The notes under the pieces are model-generated. The model did no database searches, was not told the origin of the DNA, and worked only from the letters and a program-made list of their open reading frames with translations. The position numbers and the translations under genes were made by a program. Shown piece by piece: positions 17,001 to 24,516 of a stretch of DNA of 64,000 nucleotides (position 1 is its first letter; the number at the start of each line of letters is the position of its first letter). The DNA is from Gelidibacter salicanalis (GTDB lineage: Bacteria > Bacteroidota > Bacteroidia > Flavobacteriales > Flavobacteriaceae): positions 261,683-325,682 of the forward strand of contig NZ_JAEHJZ010000004.1 of the NCBI RefSeq assembly GCF_016469035.1. The letters are read 5' to 3'.

Positions 17001-17458
17001 ATGGTGAAGGTGAAGGTGATGGCAAAGGATCCTCCGAAAGTTTGAATGGAGAGCTCTATCGTATCTATCAAGAGCAACAAAAGTTGCGTCAGGCATTAGA
17101 AAAAAAGTTACAAGAATTAGGTAAAAATGTACAAGGGGAGCAATTGCTCAAACAAATGGAACATATAGCATCGGATTTAATCAACAATGGGTTTACCAAT
17201 CAAACTTTACAACGAATGATGAACTTGCAACATCAACTGCTTAAATTAGAAAATGCGACATTTTTACAGGGCGAAGAGAACAAAAGAGAGTCTCATACCA
17301 ACAGGAAACAGTTTGACAATACTACCAATAATCAGATTCCTACGGCTAAAGAATATTTTAATACTACTGAAATATTAAATCGTCAAGCCTTACCTTTGCA
17401 GCAACTTTACAAAAAGAAGGTTCAAGACTATTTTAAAAAAGAGAATGATCAGCTTTAA
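14042..17458 (+). CDS. large coiled-coil membrane protein (DUF4175-like)
   Basis: This 1138-residue protein has two N-terminal membrane segments (about residues 27-47 and 55-80), a third near 150-168 and a beta-rich region (about 170-480). A long charged coiled coil follows (about 490-790, rich in Glu, Lys, Gln and Leu). Next come a helical domain, a Gly/Lys/Glu linker (about 915-1000) and a C-terminal helical part. This layout matches a Bacteroidota family annotated as DUF4175. The function is unknown; the architecture suggests a cell-envelope scaffold with most of its length on one side of the membrane. Its last 14 bases overlap ybeY, so the two are probably translated together. Confidence 0.8.
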   Translation: MNNFKTIQNKLEQFIRRYYTNELLKGSILFFAIGLLYLLITLFIEYILWLNPTARAILFWVFVVVEVGLLVRFILWPLLKLVKLQKGINYDKASKIIGRHFPEVSDKLLNVLQLQRNSEQSELLLASIEQKSAELQPIPFKRAVNFRKNMIYLKYAAIPVGILLLTFLTGHFNWFSDSYERVVNYKTAYEPPAPFQFFVVNDNLQAVENKNFKLVVKTAGKIVPENAQIHYSGETYFLRQTAPRAFEYVFPQLKDAISFTLSANEVISKPYHLNVVMVPTLVNFEMVLNYPAYTNLTDEVLKSTGNTTIPEGTNVTWKIKARSTDQVVMYAGDTVGFEMKSSGEFETSKRLFSRLDYNIATSNQALKDYENIAYSIQVIKDGYPELNIKVERDSIDQQSLYFYGQASDDYGLSKLQLVYYNSDNEDDKKVEPLPITASNFAEFISAFPNNLTLEEGVNYELYFQVFDNDALHNFKSVKSKVFSYRKLTKDEEERRQLQEQSETIKNMDNSFEKLKLQDLQLEELSKTQKEKEQLNFSDRKKLENFIKRQKQQEEMMQNFNQQLKENLEDFQKENNEHDPFKEDLKERLKDNEEQLQNDEKLLQELEKLQDKIQKEELTKKLDELAKQNKNKQKSLQQLLELTKRYYVAKKTEKLQQELEKLADDQDQLSKEDIESNTKEKQDELSKEFEKFQKELEELQKDNKALKKPFDVPQDVEAEKEIQKDQQEASDQLEKKEASEEKKDQNDANQKQKDAQKKQKDASKKMKEMSAKMSQSMMSGGKEQLQEDAAMLRQILDNLVLFSFGQEALMNQFKSIQINHNQYGKFLRKQSSLREHFEHIDDSLFALALRQPKLSEQVNTKITEVFFNIDKSMGQLSENYLYPGIATQQYTITATNDLSSFLSDILDTMESDMNPGQGEGAGKGLGQEGGKGGMQLPDIIMSQEELNKQMEEGLKKANSGKSKEGESGNDGEGKEGKDGKGKSGEGSNGEGEGDGKGSSESLNGELYRIYQEQQKLRQALEKKLQELGKNVQGEQLLKQMEHIASDLINNGFTNQTLQRMMNLQHQLLKLENATFLQGEENKRESHTNRKQFDNTTNNQIPTAKEYFNTTEILNRQALPLQQLYKKKVQDYFKKENDQL

Positions 17459-17855
17459 CTACGAAACAGAATTTCAATTACAAAATGAACCGGCATTGTC
17501 TCAGTGGATCTCAAATGCCATCATAAATGAAGGGTTTAATGAAGGCGAAATCAACTATATTTTTTGTGATGATGCCTACCTTTTAGATTTGAACATTCAA
17601 TTTCTGGAACATGATACCCTGACGGACATCATCAGTTTCGATTATTCCCTTGGCAAACAAGTTAACGGCGATGTGTATATCTCAGTGGAAAGAGTTAGAG
17701 AGAATGCGGATGATTATGAGGTAAGTTTTGAGAACGAGATGAGCCGTGTTTTGATTCATGGTATTCTACACTATTGTGGCTACAAAGATAAGACTGAGGC
17801 TGACGGGGCTTTGATGCGCGAGAAAGAAAATTACTACATCTCGCAACTGGACTGA
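17445..17855 (+). CDS. ybeY: endoribonuclease YbeY (rRNA maturation factor)
   Basis: This 136-residue protein has the YbeY core 'TLTDIISFDYSLGKQVNGDVYISVERV' and the metal site HGILHYCGYKD (His105, His109, Asp115). The classical site is HGxLHLxGYDH with three His ligands; here the third His position carries Asp. I believe this is usual in Bacteroidota, but I could not check. YbeY trims the 16S rRNA 3' end and takes part in ribosome quality control. It overlaps the upstream DUF4175-like gene by 14 bases and is followed by the mnmG promoter. Confidence 0.92.
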   Translation: MISFNYETEFQLQNEPALSQWISNAIINEGFNEGEINYIFCDDAYLLDLNIQFLEHDTLTDIISFDYSLGKQVNGDVYISVERVRENADDYEVSFENEMSRVLIHGILHYCGYKDKTEADGALMREKENYYISQLD

Positions 17856-17872
17856 GTTTCAGTAATTTCACG

Positions 17873-17880
17873 TATATTTG
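17873..17880 (+). promoter_or_regulatory. -7 element of the mnmG promoter
   Basis: TATATTTG matches TAnnTTTG, 18 bases after the ybeY stop. It would give a leader of about 120 bases that includes the ParB-like palindrome at 17967. Confidence 0.45.
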
Positions 17881-17966
17881 CAGACTTTTTTATAAGGCCT
17901 TTAATTGAGAGGGTTGCATTTTGGGTTTCTGTTGTTAACGTGAGATCTTAATGGTTAAAATTAGAA

Positions 17967-17982
17967 TGTTCCACGTGGAACA
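17967..17982. promoter_or_regulatory. parS-like site (ParB-binding palindrome)
   Basis: TGTTCCACGTGGAACA is a perfect 16-bp palindrome that fits the bacterial parS consensus TGTT(T/C)CACGTG(A/G)AACA. As I recall, Pseudomonas parS has this same C/G variant. It extends one pair further on each side (17966-17983). It lies 24 bases before mnmG, a gene often near the chromosome origin. ParB binding itself is inferred. Confidence 0.65.
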
Positions 17983-18006
17983 TATAAGAATTAAAATTTA
18001 CAAACT

Positions 18007-19878
18007 ATGTTTGAAAATATATATGATGTGATTGTTGTTGGCGGGGGTCATGCTGGTAGTGAAGCTGCTGCGGCTGCGGCCAACATGGGGTGTTCGACCC
18101 TTTTAATTACCATGAATCTTCAAAATATTGCGCAAATGTCCTGCAATCCTGCCATGGGTGGAATTGCAAAGGGTCAAATTGTGCGGGAGATTGATGCGCT
18201 TGGCGGTTATAGTGGGATTGTGAGCGATACGTCGGCTATTCAGTTTAAGATGCTGAACAAATCTAAAGGGCCTGCCATGTGGAGTCCTCGCGTGCAAAGT
18301 GACCGGATGCGATTTGCAGAAGATTGGCGATTGATGTTGGAAGGCACTCCTAATTTAGATTTTTATCAGGATATGGTGTCAGGTTTGATTGTGGAGAATC
18401 ATCAAGTTGTTGGGGTGAAAACATCTTTAGGATTAGAAATTAAAGCCAAAACCGTGGTGCTTACAAATGGTACATTTTTAAATGGTTTGATCCATATAGG
18501 CGATAAGAATTTTGGAGGTGGAAGAGCTGGGGAAAGGGCCGCAACTGGCATCACTGAGCAGCTTGTGCAATTGGGTTTTGAGTCCGGAAGAATGAAAACA
18601 GGTACGCCTCCAAGGGTGGACGGAAGGTCTTTGGACTATTCCAAAATGGAAGTGCAGCCAGGGGACGATGTTCCAGAGAAATTCTCTTACTCTGATATTA
18701 CAAAGCCCTTGACGCGTCAGCGCGATTGCCATATGAGTTACACAAGTCCGCTTGTACATGATTTATTGCGCGAGGGGTTTGATCGGTCACCAATGTTTAA
18801 TGGCCGAATTCAAAGTACGGGACCGCGTTATTGTCCGTCAATAGAGGACAAGATCAATCGGTTTGCAACTAAAGAACGGCATCAGTTGTTTGTAGAGCCG
18901 GAAGGTTGGAACACGGTTGAAGTTTATGTCAATGGGTTTTCAACGTCGCTTCCAGAGGATGTCCAATTTAAAGCCTTACGCTCCGTTGTAGGATTTGAAA
19001 ATGTGAAATTTTTCAGACCTGGGTATGCTATTGAGTATGATTATTTCCCTCCTACGCAATTGAAGCATACGCTAGAAACCAAATTGGTAAAAGGTCTTTT
19101 TTTTGCGGGTCAAATTAACGGTACTACCGGTTACGAAGAAGCAGCGTCTCAAGGATTGATGGCGGGAATTAATGCCGCACTACAGGTTCAAGAAAAAGTG
19201 GAATTTATATTAAAACGCAATGAAGCTTATATTGGGGTTTTGGTCGATGATTTGATTACAAAAGGAACGGAAGAGCCTTATCGAATGTTTACCTCTCGTG
19301 CCGAGTACAGAACTTTACTGCGTCAGGACAATGCCGATTTAAGGTTGTCACCTAAAGGTTATGAACTTGGCTTGGTAAGTGAAAAACGTCTGAAACGCAT
19401 GGAAGATAAACATACCAAAGCGCAATCTTTTGTTGAATTTTTTAGAACCACAAGTGTATCATCTGAAGATATCAACCCTATTTTAAAAGACAATGATTCC
19501 GCATTGGTAAATCAGTCGGGGAAGTTGTTTAAAATCTTTGCAAGACCAAATATTGCGATGGAAGACATAAGAAAAATAGAGAGTGTAGAAGCTTATATTC
19601 AGAAGCACGATCTCGATAAGGAGATTATTGAGCAGACGGAGATACAGGTAAAATACTCTGGATATATTGACAAGGAAAAGAATAATGCAGATAAGTTAAA
19701 CCGTCTGGAGGATCTCAAGATTCCGTCGGATTTTGATTATTCTAAATTGAAATCGATGAGTATTGAGGCTCGTCAGAAGTTAGAAAAAATACAGCCGCGA
19801 ACTATTTCGCAGGCCTCTCGGATTAGTGGAGTGTCTCCGAGTGATGTGTCTGTGCTTTTAGTCTATATGGGACGATAA
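18007..19878 (+). CDS. mnmG: tRNA uridine-5-carboxymethylaminomethyl modification enzyme MnmG
   Basis: This 623-residue protein begins with an FAD-binding Rossmann motif (DVIVVGGGHAGSEAAAAAAN). It has the family signatures QMSCNPAMGGIAKGQIVREID, 'RYCPSIEDKINRF' and GQINGTTGYEEAASQG, and the C-terminal helical domain (SRISGVSPSDVSVLLVYM). With MnmE and a folate cofactor it modifies U34 of tRNAs that read NNA/NNG codons. The length equals the family's usual 620-630. It is flanked on both sides by palindromes with a CCACGTGG core; the downstream one also serves as terminator. Confidence 0.97.
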   Translation: MFENIYDVIVVGGGHAGSEAAAAAANMGCSTLLITMNLQNIAQMSCNPAMGGIAKGQIVREIDALGGYSGIVSDTSAIQFKMLNKSKGPAMWSPRVQSDRMRFAEDWRLMLEGTPNLDFYQDMVSGLIVENHQVVGVKTSLGLEIKAKTVVLTNGTFLNGLIHIGDKNFGGGRAGERAATGITEQLVQLGFESGRMKTGTPPRVDGRSLDYSKMEVQPGDDVPEKFSYSDITKPLTRQRDCHMSYTSPLVHDLLREGFDRSPMFNGRIQSTGPRYCPSIEDKINRFATKERHQLFVEPEGWNTVEVYVNGFSTSLPEDVQFKALRSVVGFENVKFFRPGYAIEYDYFPPTQLKHTLETKLVKGLFFAGQINGTTGYEEAASQGLMAGINAALQVQEKVEFILKRNEAYIGVLVDDLITKGTEEPYRMFTSRAEYRTLLRQDNADLRLSPKGYELGLVSEKRLKRMEDKHTKAQSFVEFFRTTSVSSEDINPILKDNDSALVNQSGKLFKIFARPNIAMEDIRKIESVEAYIQKHDLDKEIIEQTEIQVKYSGYIDKEKNNADKLNRLEDLKIPSDFDYSKLKSMSIEARQKLEKIQPRTISQASRISGVSPSDVSVLLVYMGR

Positions 19879-19886
19879 TTCCTAAG

Positions 19887-19924
19887 TTAAAACCAAACGT
19901 TCCACGTGGAACGTTTGGTTTTAA
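19887..19924. terminator. 38-bp perfect palindrome after mnmG: terminator with a parS-like core
   Basis: Nineteen bases read identically on both strands around a CGTTCCACGTGGAACG centre, with A-rich and T-rich ends. It sits 9 bases after the mnmG stop and ends in TTTT, so it can act as a terminator in either direction. The central 14 bases match the parS core (GTTCCACGTGGAAC). Confidence 0.8.
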
Positions 19925-20228
19925 TTGTAATATGTTCGCTCAAATGGCGAATAGATATTTGTAAGCCTGACTAAAATCGAAGACAATACTTTATACTTAG
20001 ATGGATTGTTTTGCGAAAAAAAAATGGCTTTACAACAGCTGAATTAGGTCAATATAGTATAGGGATCTAATACAACGTGTCTCCGTAGAGTTAATCATTT
20101 ATAATTTTAAATGGCATGGGAGTGAAGTAACCAAAAAATTCCTCAGAAGAAGTTGCTGTTAATTGCGACAAAAAATGCTTTCTATTTCTTAAATTTGCTT
20201 ACTTAATTCGCAAATAATAATTTTTATT
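19925..20228. other. 304-bp stretch without a recognised gene
   Basis: An AT-rich gap between the mnmG terminator and the methyltransferase gene. I see no open frame, hairpin or repeat worth naming. Confidence 0.5.
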
Positions 20229-21089
20229 TTGTCAAATTCAATTCATAAAAAAAACTATATAAAAGTAAAAGATCATTCAGTTTCTGGAGAGCATTTTGAC
20301 TTGATGATGAATGCTGAATTGGGAATGCTCGAAACTTTTCCAAAGCCTTCTGACGAGCGGTTGCCGGAATATTATAAGAGTGAAGATTACATTTCTCATA
20401 CAGACGCGAAGCGAAATGTTTTTGAAAAACTATACCACCTCATTAAAGGTGTCGCTTTAAAAAGGAAACTAAAGCTTATTGAGGAGCTTGTCACCAATTC
20501 AAAATCTCTGTTAGACGTTGGGTGTGGTACTGGGGATTTTTTACAAGTTGCTGCAAAAGCTGGATGGACAATTACGGGTATTGAACCAAATATTAATGCC
20601 CGAGCAATAGCCAATAAAAAGACGCAAAATGCAGTTCATAATGCGGAACGGCTTTTTCAATTTAAGGCCAACACTTATGACGTTATAACCCTATGGCATG
20701 TGTTAGAACATTTGCCTAATCTGGAAGAACATATTTCAACTCTTAAAAATCTTTTAAAGCCAGGGGGTACCCTCATAATTGCCGTTCCAAATTATAGAAG
20801 TTATGATGCGCAGCTGTACAAAGAATTTTGGGCTGCGTATGATGCACCACGACATCTTTGGCATTTTAGTCAGGATGCTATTAAAAATTTGTCCATTCGG
20901 GCGGATATGAACGTCATCGAAATATTACCCATGAAGTTTGATGCCTTTTACGTGAGCTTGTTGTCTGAAAAATATAAGTCAGGGAAAATGAATTATCTCA
21001 AGGGGTTTTGGAACGGGTGGCGCTCAAATGTTAAGGCACGGAGTTCGGGAGAGTATTCGTCATTGATTTATGTGATAAAGAAAGGCTAA
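20229..21089 (+). CDS. class I SAM-dependent methyltransferase
   Basis: This 286-residue protein has the SAM-binding motif 'LLDVGCGTGDFL' (about residues 95-106). It also has the acidic-loop motif 'TGIEPNINARAIAN', the post-II motif VITLWHVLEHLPNLEEHI and 'LKPGGTLIIAVPNYRS'. The chosen start is TTG, giving MSNSIHKKNYIKVKDHSVSG. A later ATG would lose the VKDHSVSGE segment, which looks conserved with the rest. The fold resembles UbiG/Methyltransf_23 proteins; the substrate is unknown and could be a lipid, sugar or small molecule. The C-terminal domain has aromatic residues typical of sugar or lipid methyltransferases. Confidence 0.85.
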   Translation: MSNSIHKKNYIKVKDHSVSGEHFDLMMNAELGMLETFPKPSDERLPEYYKSEDYISHTDAKRNVFEKLYHLIKGVALKRKLKLIEELVTNSKSLLDVGCGTGDFLQVAAKAGWTITGIEPNINARAIANKKTQNAVHNAERLFQFKANTYDVITLWHVLEHLPNLEEHISTLKNLLKPGGTLIIAVPNYRSYDAQLYKEFWAAYDAPRHLWHFSQDAIKNLSIRADMNVIEILPMKFDAFYVSLLSEKYKSGKMNYLKGFWNGWRSNVKARSSGEYSSLIYVIKKG

Positions 21090-21249
21090 AAGCTGTTTGA
21101 GACGTTTTTAACGCGTTTTAATGCTTCGTAAGTGTATTGTCATGTAAATTTCGTAAGACTTTTTTAAATCGAGCGGTACGCGTGTGTTTCTGATTGATAT
21201 AATTTATACAAAACTTAATTTTTATAATAAAAACCTATACTATATATTT

Positions 21250-21281
21250 TTGTTAATTTCCCGTTGACTTTATTACATTTG
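21250..21281 (+). promoter_or_regulatory. Bacteroidota-type promoter of the OmpH-like gene
   Basis: TTG at 21250-21252, a 21-base spacer, then TACATTTG at 21274-21281 fits TTG-N17-23-TAnnTTTG. The gene starts 24 bases later. Confidence 0.65.
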
Positions 21282-21305
21282 CACAAATTCTAATAAACAT
21301 AAATA

Positions 21306-21821
21306 ATGAAAAAAGGTTTTATCGCTCTACTAACTTTAGTGATGTTGTCATCATGTCAAGAGCAAACAAAAATTGGATTTGTCGATAACAGCAAATTGAT
21401 TAATGATTACCAAAAGAAAAAAGACATTGAAGCAAAGTTCCAAGTAGAAATAGACGCCTTCAATAAAAAAGTTGATAGTATTGGTCAGTCTTTTCAAGCG
21501 CAAGCTGCAGAGATGCAAGCATCAGATCCTAATATGGCTCAAAAAGGCTCCCAAGAGAAATACCAAGCTTTAGCGCAACAATACCAGCGTTTCCAACAAC
21601 AATTCCAAATGGAAGAACAACAAATACAAACTAAAAGTCAATCGCAAATAGATACGCTTATTAAACAAGTAAGAACTTTTGTGAAGAATTTTGGCGAAAA
21701 GAACGACTATTCTTATATTTTAGGAAGTAATGAGGCAGGAAGTGTCATGTACGGTGATGAAAGTAAAGACTTGACTAAAGAAATTCTAGAAGCACTTAAT
21801 GCGGAAGGTAAGAAAGATTAA
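21306..21821 (+). CDS. OmpH/Skp-like lipoprotein
   Basis: This 171-residue protein has a lipoprotein signal peptide ending MLSSC (Cys at residue 17). It then has the OmpH start 'IGFVDNSKLINDYQKKKDIEAKF' and a long Gln-rich helical coiled coil (about 45-125, QQYQRFQQQFQMEEQQIQ), followed by a compact C-terminal part (YSYILGSNEAGSVMYGDESK). Skp-type proteins chaperone unfolded outer-membrane proteins in the periplasm. The lipid anchor and Gln-rich helices differ from the soluble E. coli Skp. It is a single gene with its own promoter and terminator. Confidence 0.87.
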   Translation: MKKGFIALLTLVMLSSCQEQTKIGFVDNSKLINDYQKKKDIEAKFQVEIDAFNKKVDSIGQSFQAQAAEMQASDPNMAQKGSQEKYQALAQQYQRFQQQFQMEEQQIQTKSQSQIDTLIKQVRTFVKNFGEKNDYSYILGSNEAGSVMYGDESKDLTKEILEALNAEGKKD

Positions 21822-21874
21822 GCTACTATTGAAATTTGATGCGATTTGATCGACATCAATCTGCTATATGAATA

Positions 21875-21903
21875 AAAAAAGCCAGTTTTTAACTGGCTTT
21901 TTT
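21875..21903. terminator. bidirectional rho-independent terminator
   Basis: AAAAAAGCCAGTT-TTT-AACTGGCTTTTTT lies between the OmpH-like gene and holB. The holB stop codon (21889-21891) lies inside the hairpin. Confidence 0.92.
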
Positions 21904-23043
21904 ATGTAATAATCGCGTCAGTTTGATCGATAAATCCGTTAGGACTATTTTAGAATTACCATTGCGTTCTATATGGTAAATGGCATCTTCCAATTCTTGG
22001 CTGATGTCCATAATATTGCCTTCATGGATGAACGGCGCAAAATTCTCTAGTTTAAAATTCTTTGTTTTCGGCTCCATAAACACCAACGCATCGGCATTGT
22101 AGTTCATCAAAAGTGCTTGTCTGAAAAAATCCAAACAAAATTGTAAAAACTGTTTTTGTGTTTCGCGACCGGTTTTGGCAATTTGCTCACTCCAACTAAT
22201 TAAATCGTGGATAGCCGTTTTATTGCCCTTTGCTTTAAAAGCACTTCTGATCCAGAATACAAACCATTCTTCAAATTGTAAATCTTCAGAATCGTGGTAT
22301 ACTAAATCACAGGCTTTATTGTAGTTGCCATTAGATTGATGGGCTATTTTTGTAGCCGTAGCTTCGTCTAATTGGTAATTTCTTTGCAATGCTTCAATAA
22401 TGACGCCTTCTGCGAGAGGTGGAAAATGTAATACTTGGCAGCGGGACCGTATGGTGCTTATAATTTGCGATTCGTCTTCAGCAATCAAAATAAAGACGGT
22501 TTTGGCTGGAGGCTCTTCTATTAATTTTAGCAATTTGTTTGCGGCAGAAGTGTTGAGCTTCTCCGCCATCCAGATAAGCATTATTTTATACCCACCTTCA
22601 TAAGATTTAAGTGACAGCGCCTTGACAATATGTAAGGCTTCATCAACACCAATTTGCCCTTGTTTGTTTTCAACTCCTAAGATGCGATACCAATCAAAAA
22701 GGTTTCCATAGGGTTGCTCTTTAAGCAATTGGCGCCACTCTTCCATAAAATGGTTAGAAACGGGGTGCTTTTTAATCTTATCTGTAGTAGCCACCGGAAA
22801 AGCAAAATGCAAGTCAGGATGTGCAAAGTTTGCAAATTTTAGGTTGCAACTGTCATTACCACCAGTGTTTTCTGATTGCTTATTGCCACAAAGGATGTAT
22901 TGGGCGTAGGCCATAGCCATGGCTAAAGTTCCAGAGCCTTCCGGACCCACAAATAACTGTGCATGCGGTATGCGCCCGTTGTCTACACTTTGGGTCAAAT
23001 GATTTTTAAGATGATCTTGTCCTAATACGGTACTGAATTGCAT
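21889..23043 (-). CDS. holB: DNA polymerase III delta-prime subunit
   Basis: This 384-residue AAA+ clamp-loader subunit has the segments 'GRIPHAQLFVGPEGSGTLAMA' (degenerate Walker A without Lys), 'GYKIMLIWMAEKLNTSAANKLLK' and 'LIEEPPAKTVFILIAEDESQIISTIRSRC' (sensor and SRC motif). The SRC motif and the degenerate P-loop indicate the delta-prime role rather than the ATPase subunit DnaX. It helps load the beta clamp at the replication fork. On the minus strand TAGTTTTG lies 5 bases before the ATG, so the mRNA may be almost leaderless. It converges on the OmpH-like gene. Confidence 0.9.
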   Translation of the reverse strand: MQFSTVLGQDHLKNHLTQSVDNGRIPHAQLFVGPEGSGTLAMAMAYAQYILCGNKQSENTGGNDSCNLKFANFAHPDLHFAFPVATTDKIKKHPVSNHFMEEWRQLLKEQPYGNLFDWYRILGVENKQGQIGVDEALHIVKALSLKSYEGGYKIMLIWMAEKLNTSAANKLLKLIEEPPAKTVFILIAEDESQIISTIRSRCQVLHFPPLAEGVIIEALQRNYQLDEATATKIAHQSNGNYNKACDLVYHDSEDLQFEEWFVFWIRSAFKAKGNKTAIHDLISWSEQIAKTGRETQKQFLQFCLDFFRQALLMNYNADALVFMEPKTKNFKLENFAPFIHEGNIMDISQELEDAIYHIERNGNSKIVLTDLSIKLTRLLHKKAS

Positions 23044-23163
23044 GGCACAAAACTATGTATTTTTTTCCATAAAAGAAGCTGGAATTCCATTTCGTAAACG
23101 AATGGATTTTTTATCGTTTTAGAATTAGTTACATTTGTTTCCATTTTAACAAATTACATAACA

Positions 23164-24351
23164 ATGAAAACCTTAAACAACTTCAATTTTAAAGATAAAA
23201 AAGCACTTATTAGAGTAGATTTTAATGTGCCTTTAGACGATCAATTTAATGTGGCGGATGATACCAGAATTTCAGCAGCTAAACCAACCATTATTAAAAT
23301 TTTGGAAGATGGTGGCAGTTGTATCTTAATGTCACACTTAGGAAGACCAAAAGGTGTTCAGGAGGAATTTTCATTACAACATATTTTAAACAATGTGGAA
23401 GAGATTATTGGGGTAGAAGCTATTTTTGTATCGGATTGTGTTGGTGAAGAAGCACAGACTGCTGCCAATAATTTACAACCAGGTCAAATCCTGTTGCTGG
23501 AAAATTTAAGATTTTACAAAGAAGAGGAGGCAGGAGATAAAGATTTTGCTGAAAAGTTATCAAAACTTGGAGACATCTATGTCAATGATGCTTTTGGTAC
23601 CGCCCATAGAGCACACGCTTCCACTGCTGTTATTGCGCAGTTTTTCCCAGAAAAGAAATGCTTTGGCTATTTGATGGAGCAAGAAATTAATAGCATTAAA
23701 AAGGTAATGGAGACGGGAGAAAAGCCTGTATTAGCGGTTCTGGGTGGCGCAAAAGTGTCCTCAAAAATTACTATTATTGAGAACATATTAGATAAGGTGG
23801 ACCATTTAATCATTGGCGGCGGCATGACGTATACCTTTGTCAAGGCTCAAGGGGGCGCTGTTGGCGATTCGATATGCGAAGATGATAAAATGGAATTGGC
23901 ACTTGAAATTTTAAAACAAGCCGATGCCAAAAACGTAAAAATTCATCTTCCGGTAGATGTTGTGGCTGCAGATGACTTTAGCAATGATGCCAACACGCAA
24001 ATTGTTAAAGTGGATCAGATACCAGAAGGGTGGCAAGGTTTGGATGCGGGTCCAGAATCTATCAAAATTTTTCACGATGTGGTCCAACAATGCAAAACCA
24101 TTTTATGGAACGGACCTTTAGGCGTTTTTGAAATGGAAAATTTTGCTAAGGGTACTATTGAACTTGGAAATTCAATTGCCAAAGCTACCAAAAATGGCGC
24201 GTTTTCTTTAGTAGGTGGGGGCGACTCAGTTGCTGCCGTTAAAGAATTCGGTTTTGAAGATAAAGTAAGCTATGTGAGCACAGGGGGCGGTGCCATGTTA
24301 GAAAGTTTAGAAGGCAAAACACTCCCAGGAATTGCAGCCATATTAGAATAA
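23164..24351 (+). CDS. pgk: phosphoglycerate kinase
   Basis: This 395-residue protein has the PGK signature '[14 protein letters not shown]' near residue 12, '[10 protein letters not shown]', '[15 protein letters not shown]', '[15 protein letters not shown]' and the C-terminal ATP site '[16 protein letters not shown]' / '[11 protein letters not shown]'. It transfers phosphate from 1,3-bisphosphoglycerate to ADP in glycolysis. A TACATTTG at 23130-23137 may be the -7 element. The gene is followed by a long-range 14-bp inverted repeat at 24377-24460 rather than a compact terminator. Confidence 0.97.
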   Translation: MKTLNNFNFKDKKALIRVDFNVPLDDQFNVADDTRISAAKPTIIKILEDGGSCILMSHLGRPKGVQEEFSLQHILNNVEEIIGVEAIFVSDCVGEEAQTAANNLQPGQILLLENLRFYKEEEAGDKDFAEKLSKLGDIYVNDAFGTAHRAHASTAVIAQFFPEKKCFGYLMEQEINSIKKVMETGEKPVLAVLGGAKVSSKITIIENILDKVDHLIIGGGMTYTFVKAQGGAVGDSICEDDKMELALEILKQADAKNVKIHLPVDVVAADDFSNDANTQIVKVDQIPEGWQGLDAGPESIKIFHDVVQQCKTILWNGPLGVFEMENFAKGTIELGNSIAKATKNGAFSLVGGGDSVAAVKEFGFEDKVSYVSTGGGAMLESLEGKTLPGIAAILE

Positions 24352-24376
24352 TAGTATATTCTCCATAATGTATAGC

Positions 24377-24460
24377 AAAATGATGGTATAGACCACAAGT
24401 AGTATTTATCCGATGAAACGCATTGGTTTGTGTTAAATTGTTGTTTTATACCATCATTTT
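24377..24460. repeat. 14-bp perfect inverted repeat with a 56-base loop
   Basis: AAAATGATGGTATA (24377-24390) is the exact reverse complement of TATACCATCATTTT (24447-24460). It lies between pgk and the MltD-like gene. It may form a long stem in the transcript or be the ends of a very small element. Confidence 0.7.
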
Positions 24461-24516
24461 AAATATTATTGTACGATTTTTATCTACAAATCGTTGATTT
24501 ATAAAATACCATACCA

